A stretch of DNA of 64,000 nucleotides, taken from positions 331,909-395,908 of the forward strand of contig WMKK01000009.1 in the NCBI GenBank assembly GCA_012295225.1, read 5' to 3'. The translations under genes and the position numbers were made by a program. Below the pieces are notes generated by a model. The model was not told where the DNA came from. It ran no database searches and worked only from the letters and a program-made list of their open reading frames with translations. The DNA is from Ostreococcus mediterraneus (Eukaryota; Chlorophyta; Mamiellophyceae; Mamiellales; Bathycoccaceae). This document shows positions 56,610-64,000 of the stretch, in pieces (within the stretch, counting starts at the first letter, position 1; every line of letters begins with the position of its first letter).

Positions 56610-57924
56610 ATGGCGACGACGATGGCGACGATGACGTGCGATGCGCCGCATGGCGCGCGCGGCGCGCGTGCGAGCGCGGGGCGCATTCGCAGCGGGGCGC
56701 GAATGATGCGCGCGCTCGGTGGCGGCGGCGGCGGCGGTCGGTGCGTCGTTCGGTGCGACGCGCGCGCGCGCAGGGGGGCGGGTGGCGCGAGCGCGGGGGC
56801 GGGAGACGCGGCGCGTGTGCGCGCGCGCGCGGGTGCGGCGGCGCGGATGCGCGCGGCGGCGGTGGTGGTGGTGGCGGCGTCGGGGATGCGTGACGACGAG
56901 GACGAGGACGAGGACGACGTCGGTTTCGGACGAGGCGACAACGCGGATGATGACGACGAGGACGATGTTGGGACGTATGGTGTTCGAGGTGGTGATGGCG
57001 TGTCGTCTTTAGATGGTCAATTCGATTCGTACATGATGAGTGGGTCGTATGGGGATGACGAAGACGTCGTCGGGCGCGGCGGGTCGGGGGCGCGAGGCGC
57101 GAGAGGCGACGGCGCGGATTGGGACACATCGGGCGGTGTACCGCCCGATGACATCATCAGTGAAAGCAGTCAACATTGGTTTGATAATTCTGATGAATGG
57201 TACGAGCCGACGTATAAGGAAGTGAACGCACGTAAAGGGTCGGTGTTGGAAAAAGTGCAACGCATGCACTTGAACGAGCCGAGCGATTTTAGTTTTAAAG
57301 ATGGCGAATACTTTGATTTGATGGGATACGTCAAAGAAAAGACGGATAACGAGTTCTGTTTGGTTTTGGAAGTGGCCGAACGTGCGCGTGAACGGAAGAT
57401 TGAACGGTTGGAAAGTCTTGGTCCCCAACGCACAGAGCGATTGGGACCGATTCAGCAGGTGCGTCGTTTGCGCGCTCGACGCATTTGTTTTCGTTTGTTC
57501 TCGTTGGCGATGACGATAATTCGCATTGTGGAACACCTAGTCGCAAATCATGCGGACAAAACTGCGCCATCCATTTCCGTAGCCAACGTATATGTGCATT
57601 CTTGTCGCGTTCTCGTGTGCGTGCTCTCGTACTAACCTTGATGAATGTTTCTTTGTCGTCGCGTAGGCCATTGCGGATTTAGCGCTCGAAGTAGAAATGA
57701 GCGGCGGCAAAACGTCCGCATATTTAGCCATGCGTGAAGCCGCCGACCGTGCGCGCTTGCGTTATGAACTTCAGCAGGCGTCGTGGTGTTGGGATAAGTA
57801 TTGCGAAGATTCCATGCGCTCCATGGGCGTGAGCGAAAAGGCTGAGCAGATGCTTCACATGGGTGAGCGTCAAAACGAAGCCATGGACTTTGAACGCGAC
57901 CTCTTACAAGAAGACTCACCATGA
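56610..57924 (+). CDS. Unrecognised acidic protein, two exons, possible organelle targeting
   Basis: Exons 56610-57458 and 57667-57924 join in frame to 368 residues. The 208-nt intron runs from GTGCGTCG to TCGCGTAG, with ACTAAC inside. The first 80 residues are Ala/Arg-rich and could be a transit peptide. An Asp/Glu-rich region follows (about 85-120). The conserved-looking part starts at IISESSQHWFDNSDEWYEPT and goes through EFCLVLEVAERARERKIERL; exon 2 adds ELQQASWCWDKYCEDSMRSM. I do not recognise the family. The compact, Trp-rich C-terminal half suggests a folded domain. Several Met codons near the start are possible. Confidence 0.68.
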
Positions 57925-58010
57925 GCACGTACCGCAGTATCATTATAGTTTTATTTTTAATTGTGCACATTCTTTACAAATTTCCACTGTGCTTTGGTTG
58001 TACATGTACC

Positions 58011-61000
58011 TCACGGCGCGCTTGCCGCACCCTCGCCGATGGATGTTTCACAAATTTTATCGTAGAGCGCCGAAAGGTTCTCATTCGCTTTGACGACATC
58101 CGTCATCAACGTTTTAAACAGCGCAACGTCTGCGCTCGATCGGTGCTGCTCAATCGAATGCAGCGCACGTAACGCACTGCGAAGTAAATCTTCATTACGA
58201 TCAATTTCTTGCTGCACAGCGTCGCGTTTCATACGCGCCGTCAATGTCTTTTCCAAAGGTTCGCACATGTGCTCCAACGACGCGAGCACGGCGTCCGTGG
58301 AATTGGGCGCCACACCTTCGGTCAATTTCATCAGAATACCGAGAACGATCATTTTCACATCATAATGATCACCTAAACCACTCGGCAACGTTGATACAAT
58401 ATCACGAGCGTTGACTAATCCACTGCATGAGTCTAGCACAGTGTTCACGCACTCAAACGCGGCTTTGCGGCAATCCAATCCATCGTCCACGGTGTGCTTA
58501 AAGGCGCCGAGGTCCATGACGCGCACAAGCTCAGGTACGATGACTGTTTGTTCAAGTAACTTGGGCATAATTTCCGCCAAAAGCGGAGCGATCAGCGTGC
58601 TTTCGCGATGAGTGACAGCGTTCATGGTTTTGATAACTGCCGTGCGTACGTTGACGTCTGCATCCACGATGGCGCGCATGAAATCCTCCAAGCGCAATTT
58701 GTCTCGAATCTTTGTCAGCTCCCCTCTTTCACTGGCTAGCACGGTGAACTTGAGCGCAGACACTAAAGTTGCCTTTTCAAGGGGATCGGCACTTTGATCA
58801 AATCTATTGTGTAATTCTTGCACGAGCTTGACTGGGTCAGAGCCCGCGAGACGACCGAGGCATTCCGCGACGACATTGCGCACGCCTTCTTCGGATGATC
58901 TCGCATGTGAAAAAAGTATGGCTAATATGCCGCTTGATTCCTGATCATTTAAATTTCCAACCAAGATGACCTCGCGAAGTGCTTGCAAGAGCGAATATTG
59001 GTGGGCCACGTTTTCGTCTTTGAGCTTACTCATGATTAACGGAAGGTACTTGTTGCGGTTGCCGACGGCGACGCGACCAAGCGCCAACGCTGATGCTCCT
59101 TTGACATCGTCTCCATAGCTGTCAAACGCGGAAAACATGATAGTCTCCAAATCTTTGCTCGCCGACAGGTCGGTTAAGCGCCCAATTTCACCAATGCATA
59201 GCAAAGTGAACAACGCTTCAATGCCGCTTGCGGTTTTGAGTTTTAATAACAATGCCTCCATCGTGGCGTTCGTCGCCAATGCGCCCGCGGCGATGCACAC
59301 TGCCGCCGCACATTTCGCCAAATTGTGCGCCACAAACTGACTCGATGTCTCATCAATGCCTTGGATTGCAAACACATCATCCAATAGCTTCTGATACGGG
59401 ACGATTTGAGCGTTGACGATGGACGTGTACAGCTCTTGCAGTGACTTGGACGTTTGGCGTTGCACCAATGGCGAGCGCGAGAGTCCGAGTACGAGTGAAA
59501 GTGCTGTCGTGGAAATTTCACGAGCGGCACCTGGAAATGCATCAGCGCTAGAAGCGATTCTCGTTAACAAGTTCACCGAGAGCGTGGCCAAGTGTAAATC
59601 TTCTTCATTGATCAACGTCGCGGCTTCGATGACGACGGGTTGCACGTCTGGATCCTGAAGCGCCGCTCGATGCGAAGAAATCAACGCCGTGAGCGCCGCA
59701 AGAGCGTTTTCACGCAGTGATTTATTCGCCTTACGTACAAACCCAGTCAATTCGTGCATAATGGATGTTGCCACGGCGGAAAGATCAACCGGACGCGAGG
59801 AGCTCGCGATCATTGCAAACGCCCGAACGGCGGCGAGGCGCGTGGTTTCATTTCTCGAGCGTTCCAGGAGTAATCCGAGCGCGCGTGACTGGTCTGATGC
59901 GTTAACCACGTCATTTAATTGTGCTAAAATCACCCCACACGCATGAATTGCGGCATCCTTGACCTCTTGATCCTCGTCCGAAGCATCAAGCTTCGTCAAC
60001 ACCGCGTCGAGCAACGATTTGATGTGCTTGACGTATTCATCTGACATGGTAGTCGACGCGTCGCGTCTTAAAACAGTTACCAAAGCCGCGCACGCGTGCA
60101 AAGCCTGTGCAACAAGTTTGTAGTACTTGTCAGCGACAGCGGCAAAAATCGAAGGTAAGATGGCGTGCACAAACGGCGCCAAAGCGTCGTCATTTCCAGA
60201 TTCGCACACCGTGCAAATGAACGTGAGCGCTTCGATCCGCGCCGAACTCTCACGCGATTTATCCTCGATGCATCTTTCAACTGCAGCCATGAGAGTATTT
60301 CGTACGTCATCGTCCGTAACATCACTCATGACGCTCGGGAATACCGATGCAATCGAGCTAAGAAGCGTGAACGCGGCGACTTGCGTCTTTGGCCACTTTG
60401 AGCTCGACTCTCGAACGACGACGCGGACGATTTCAGTGGCCGTCGCGCGCAACTTTGAGCACAACGCCGAATGCGGGTCATGTGCGAGAGACTTTGATGC
60501 GACATGCATGACATCACCAATCACGGAAAAAATGTCTAACTGCACGCTTTGTTCGCGGTCTTTTGTTCGCGACAAAAGTTTGGCGATGACGTCGTCAAAA
60601 TTGCTCGTCACGGTGGCTTCGGGTACGGAATGCAACATTGCACCAAGCATCTTCGCCGCCGCTCGGCGCACCTTCCAGCTTTCATCATCATCCTCATCAT
60701 CGTACATGTTGTCATCGTCATCGCTGTATCCTTCGTTATCGTCGTCGTACGCATCCATGTCCTCAGTTTCGTCGTCGTCAAAGTTTGGATCGTATGAAAG
60801 ATATTTGAGCGCGAGCGCGACGATGGCTGAGCTCTTGTCATCCCCATGGACACACATCGGGCACGCCGTGATAAAATATTCAATGGCTTGCAGCGCACTC
60901 TCAATGTTCACAATAGCTTCTTCGTCGTAGTCATCTGTAGTTTTCTCGCATACTTGAGTGAGCAAAGGCAACGCGCGTTCCGCGTAGTCGTTGAATCGAA

Positions 61001-61845
61001 AACCGACGGCGCGCGCCGTCGCACCCAAAATAAACGTGTACAAATGACTCTTGCCCTTAGATGCCACCTTGGAAGCTAAAATATCTGTCACAGTCTTCAC
61101 CGACTCCCCGAGTGTCGACTCGCGCATGAGCGTCGGGAGCAACGCGAGACATTGCGCCGCCCGCTTACGCGTGCCCGTCTTTCCGCGCTCCAAATGCCCC
61201 AACAACGCGCGTTGAAGATCCAGCGCCTGTTCCTCGCGAAGTTCCACATGCGACGTTTGCGACAATGTTGTAATTAACGCATGCAACACGTCCACGGCTT
61301 CGGCGGCGATATTAATCTCATCCGCCGTCGCGCCACCCTTTGCCCCGCGCTCGACGCTCGCCGTCAATCCCGCGGAATACGTCTGCAACGTCACCTCCCG
61401 CGCCTCGCGTTCAAATGTTCCAATATCCACGGCAATTATTTTCAAACACATCGCCGACGCATCCCGTCGCTCGCAATCCTTCCCCACGCTCTCCAATCCC
61501 GCACACAATGTCTTCGCGCACGCCGACGCGTTCTCCGCGCGCGCGCGTCTCAACAACAACGGTACGCACTTCATCGCCAACGACGACACATCCGGCGACT
61601 GATCATACACCGCACGCATCAACGCATCAAGCACAGACGTCTCCACCTCCACAGATGCGCACAAAAACGTATCCTTGGCGAGCTCTTTCAGTAAATCACT
61701 ACACGCCATGTACCTGTAATCTGTAGCCACGACGCATCCAACCGTCAGTCATCTCGTCCCTTGATTCGCCTCTGGATTCGTTCGCACCTTTATCGGGAGA
61801 TTGAATCTTATCCAACGCCCCCGCGAGCGTGCTTCGAGACCCCAT
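58011..61845 (-). CDS. CAND1: CAND1/TIP120, cullin-associated regulator, two exons
   Basis: Exons 61845-61788 (58 nt) and 61720-58011 join in frame to 1255 residues. The 67-nt intron runs from GTGCGAACG to GGCTACAG, with ACTGAC inside. The join restores the family N-terminus: ALDKIQSPDK then DYRYMACSDLLKELAKD. The protein is built of HEAT repeats; an acidic stretch (DYNEGYSDDDDNMYD-like) lies near 330-350, and the C-terminal TIP120 domain is present (VDADVNVRTAVIKTMNAVTH, LIAPLLAEIMPKLLEQT, GLDCRKAAFECVNTVLDSC). CAND1 binds cullin-RBX1 and exchanges SCF substrate receptors. Length is normal. Without the small first exon the conserved start would be lost. Confidence 0.93.
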
Positions 61846-62017
61846 GCTCGTCCGCGCGCGTCTGCGTCGACCGATGCCGATGGCGTTTTGGTCAAAACTC
61901 CACTTGGAGCTCCTCGACGTCGCGAAGGGGTACCTCTCGAATCATGATTGGTCAAACATAACTCGAAAAAACGTTTTCGAGTTGAGCGACCGTCGTCAGT
62001 GACACGCGCGCGATTCC

Positions 62018-63706
62018 ATGGGGTCGTACGCGTCGATGTTCACCGCGCGCGCGGTGCGTCCAGGGTCGCGTCGCGTCGCGTCGTCGTCGTCGTCGTCGTC
62101 GTTGTCGGCGGCGCGTCGCGCGTGCGGCGCGCCTCTGACGACGGTGGGTGGAGCGGCGGCGGCGCAGGTTCGGGCGGCGGCGCGCCCGGCGCCGAGGGCG
62201 AGCGCTGGCGCCGTGGATGCCGATGCCGATGGCCACGCTGACGCGACGCCTGCCGCGTATCAGCTGATTACGTTTTTTCGCTTCGCTCGGGTGGATGATC
62301 CCGAGGCGGAGGTGGAGCGACATCGCGCGCGCATCGCCGAGCGCGGGTGGGACTTGCGCGGACGGATATACGTGAACGAGCAAGGGATAAACGCGCAGAT
62401 GAGCGGAAAGGGGCGAGATGGGGAGGAATACGCGAAGTGGGTTGAGTCTGATGCGCGGTTTGCGGGGATGCGGATATCGGTGTATCCGATGGAGGAACAG
62501 GCGCACCCGAGGCTGGCGTTGCGGTACAAGCCGAATTTGGTGCAACTCGAGGGCGGGACAAATCATTTGCCGTTGACGAATCCAGAAGCGCGTGCGAAGC
62601 CGCTCACTCCGGAGGAATGGCATGAAAATTTGAAGAAAGTGAGCGCTGGGGGTGAAGATGCACCGTTACTACTTGATGTGAGAAATGGTTACGAGTGGGA
62701 CGTCGGGCACTTTCGAGGCGCCGAGCGACCGGTTCAAGAGTCTTTTCGAGAGACAGTGTACACGAATGTCCAGGAAGGCCTTGGGCCGTTAGCAAAGGTT
62801 GATAAAGATAAACCAATCATGATGTATTGCACGGGTGGCATTCGATGCGACGTGTATTCGACAGTTTTGCGCGAGCAGGGCTACAAGAATGTCTTCACCC
62901 TCGAAGGCGGCGTACAGGCGTACTTTGACAAGTTTGGTAAACGAGACGATCAATTGTGGGACGACCACTTATTCGTTTTTGACAGTCGACTTGCGATGTC
63001 ACCAGACGGGCGCCCGAGCGCGGAGCTCGGCGAGGCAGCGGCGACTTTGCGTTGCTATTGTTGCGGGCAAAACACCGCGCCGCCGCCGCATCGCAATTGC
63101 CCCAACGTCGATTGCAACCGTCTCTTCTTAGTTTGCGAAGGCTGCAAGAACAAGCTCGATGGATTTTGCTGCGAAGCTTGCACGAAAGCCACGCATATTC
63201 GACCAGCCCTCGTCGTACCCGGACGTTATCAAAAGTACAGGGCTTATGATTCAGAAGAAAGTCGAGCGTCGAGACGTGGGCCTGGACGCCGGTTACGAAA
63301 AGAACGCCGCCGAGAGCGCCGTAAGCTCGAGCTCGCGGCGTACGTCCTCGAACACATGACAAACGCAGATGAAGATCGCGCCCGTTTGGTTCAGTCGAGT
63401 GGTGGCACATTCGCCGACCGCACTCGCAGCCTCGTTCAAGCAAAGCAAACAATTGAAACGGATTCCGACGTAGACACCGAGTCTGACAATGACGACGATT
63501 CTGACGATGGGTCTGAAGAAGGCCGTGCGATCAATCCCGCGTTGAGTAGATATAGCAAACAACGAGCCACTCTTCGTGAAGCCTTTGCGGTTCTCGCAGA
63601 AAATGAAAGAACGCCAGAAAACTTGGTGAAAGCCGCCGAAGACATTGCACTGGAACGTTCGCGAATGAAAAAAGCACCCTTTGAACAGGAAGCGCCAATG
63701 ATGTAG
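62018..63706 (+). CDS. TrhO/UPF0176-type rhodanese protein, probably plastid
   Basis: A 562-residue precursor with an Ala/Ser/Arg-rich, transit-like N-terminus. Residues about 80-180 are the UPF0176 N-terminal domain (YQLITFFRFARVDDPEAEVE, GRIYVNEQGINAQMSG). The rhodanese domain follows (LLLDVRNGYEWDVGHFRGAE) with active-site Cys in MYCTGGIRCDVYS. Bacterial TrhO uses oxygen to hydroxylate U34 of tRNAs, so an organellar tRNA role is plausible. After the rhodanese domain is a Cys-rich block (CYCCGQNTAPPPHRNCPNVD, LVCEGCKNKLDGFCCEAC) typical of this family and possibly zinc-binding. The last 150 residues are charged, with an acidic run, and look specific to algae. The start is ATG 62018. Confidence 0.82.
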   Translation: MGSYASMFTARAVRPGSRRVASSSSSSSLSAARRACGAPLTTVGGAAAAQVRAAARPAPRASAGAVDADADGHADATPAAYQLITFFRFARVDDPEAEVERHRARIAERGWDLRGRIYVNEQGINAQMSGKGRDGEEYAKWVESDARFAGMRISVYPMEEQAHPRLALRYKPNLVQLEGGTNHLPLTNPEARAKPLTPEEWHENLKKVSAGGEDAPLLLDVRNGYEWDVGHFRGAERPVQESFRETVYTNVQEGLGPLAKVDKDKPIMMYCTGGIRCDVYSTVLREQGYKNVFTLEGGVQAYFDKFGKRDDQLWDDHLFVFDSRLAMSPDGRPSAELGEAAATLRCYCCGQNTAPPPHRNCPNVDCNRLFLVCEGCKNKLDGFCCEACTKATHIRPALVVPGRYQKYRAYDSEESRASRRGPGRRLRKERRRERRKLELAAYVLEHMTNADEDRARLVQSSGGTFADRTRSLVQAKQTIETDSDVDTESDNDDDSDDGSEEGRAINPALSRYSKQRATLREAFAVLAENERTPENLVKAAEDIALERSRMKKAPFEQEAPMM

Positions 63707-63854
63707 TCGACGATGATGTAAAACAAAAAGAATTCTTTATTCATTATTATAAAATGGTCACTCGGAGTCGAATAGATGATGCTCTCGAGTTTTCTGATGT
63801 ACCATATTTTACAGACAAGCACTTATTATTCGTAGTTTTATTGACGCAGCCGTC

Positions 63855-63872
63855 GAGGCGCATCTGCGCCTC
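63855..63872. repeat. Short perfect hairpin at convergent 3' ends
   Basis: GAGGCGCA-TC-TGCGCCTC forms an 8-bp perfect stem with a 2-nt loop. It lies just past the stop of the RRM gene (minus strand) and 150 bases past the TrhO-like stop. Confidence 0.6.
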
Positions 63873-64000
63873 AATTCGGCGGACGAACCGTAATGGATAA
63901 AATATTGTTCCCAATAGGTTTCATGTGTAATGCGTTTTTAGCAGCCAGCGCATCGAGCTCATTTCGGAAGTTGACCACGCCAATTCCCGTACACAAACCA
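63871..64000 (-). CDS. 3' end of an RRM-domain protein
   Basis: A frame entering from the right edge on the minus strand and ending at TGA 63873-63871. It encodes the last 42 residues, including GIGVVNFRNELDALAAKNAL and GNNILSITVRPPN. This is the RNP1-side half of an RNA-recognition motif (IGVVNF as the RNP1 strand, then the second helix and last strand). The rest is outside the window. It may be the third RRM of a poly-RRM RNA-binding protein. Confidence 0.7.
   Translation of the reverse strand, partial: GLCTGIGVVNFRNELDALAAKNALHMKPIGNNILSITVRPPN

Noticed and set aside
56305-57129. 5' extension of the ROK1-like frame by 275 codons
   Set aside because: It is Arg/Pro/His repeat sequence overlapping the divergent gene. 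ATG 56304 has a clean start and the family begins after it.

Overview
The window is a gene-dense, GC-rich nuclear segment of a photosynthetic green eukaryote, most likely a picoplanktonic prasinophyte of the Mamiellales (Ostreococcus-like). The evidence is: plastid-type proteins with transit peptides (IF-2, ALB3, PsbP-domain, lumenal thioredoxin-like), plant-type families (two-AP2 factor, RHIP1-like, Ubl plus Myb telobox protein, SHOC1-like), mitochondrial and Golgi genes, a eukaryotic tRNA-Pro with a canonical intron, very short intergenic spacers, and few small introns with a strong branch point (ACTAAC/ACTGAC). The species is an inference. I find about 39 protein genes and one tRNA in 64 kb, and no recognisable virus copy, LTR element or DNA transposon.

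Layout. 1-9 kb: 3' end of an unknown gene, DEDDy exonuclease, DUF924/PP-loop fusion, LYR protein, ABC1-type kinase, Bfr1-like coiled-coil protein, tRNA-Pro. 9-17.5 kb: coiled-coil protein, lumenal Trx-like protein, FYV7/TAP26-like, RHIP1-like, PsbP-domain protein, SHOC1/ZIP2-like meiotic protein. 17.6-26.2 kb: plastid IF-2 with an RGG-rich extension, R3HCC1-like protein, 2OG oxygenase, PAP2 phosphatase, a hairpin-bearing spacer, a three-exon telomere-binding-type gene, an exosome RNase PH subunit. 26.3-36.6 kb: a small spliced plastid membrane protein, RGP1, COG2, EF-hand protein, PDK1-like kinase, WDR55, a spliced two-AP2 factor. 36.6-45.6 kb: ALB3, 2-oxoglutarate dehydrogenase E1, an unknown plastid membrane protein, cyclin H, a doubtful Cys-rich frame, NDUFAF3-like. 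45.7-54.4 kb: sugar transporter, triple alpha-crystallin protein, cysteine desulfurase, Alba protein, PIG-Z-like mannosyltransferase, LRRC57-like protein. 54.5-64 kb: DDX52/ROK1 helicase, unknown acidic protein, CAND1, TrhO-like rhodanese, and the 3' end of an RRM gene.

How the genes relate. This is mostly unlinked housekeeping, but several themes recur: thylakoid and plastid biogenesis (IF-2, ALB3, PsbP and Trx lumen proteins, xylose-type transporter, small membrane protein), Golgi tethering (convergent RGP1 and COG2), RNA processing (exosome, DDX52, WDR55, FYV7, Alba), and mitochondrial function (OGDH E1, NFS1, NDUFAF3, LYR protein). Many pairs are head-to-head across a few hundred bases. 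The most notable sites are a four-unit heat-shock element between the triple-HSP20 gene and NFS1, an 85-nt near-perfect inverted repeat, and telomere-like motifs beside the telomere-binding-type gene. Several genes are visible only after splicing (26391-26799, 35584-36557, and the first exons of CAND1, OGDH, NDUFAF3 and the Ubl-Myb gene). I worked these out from splice sites and frame, and they need transcript support.
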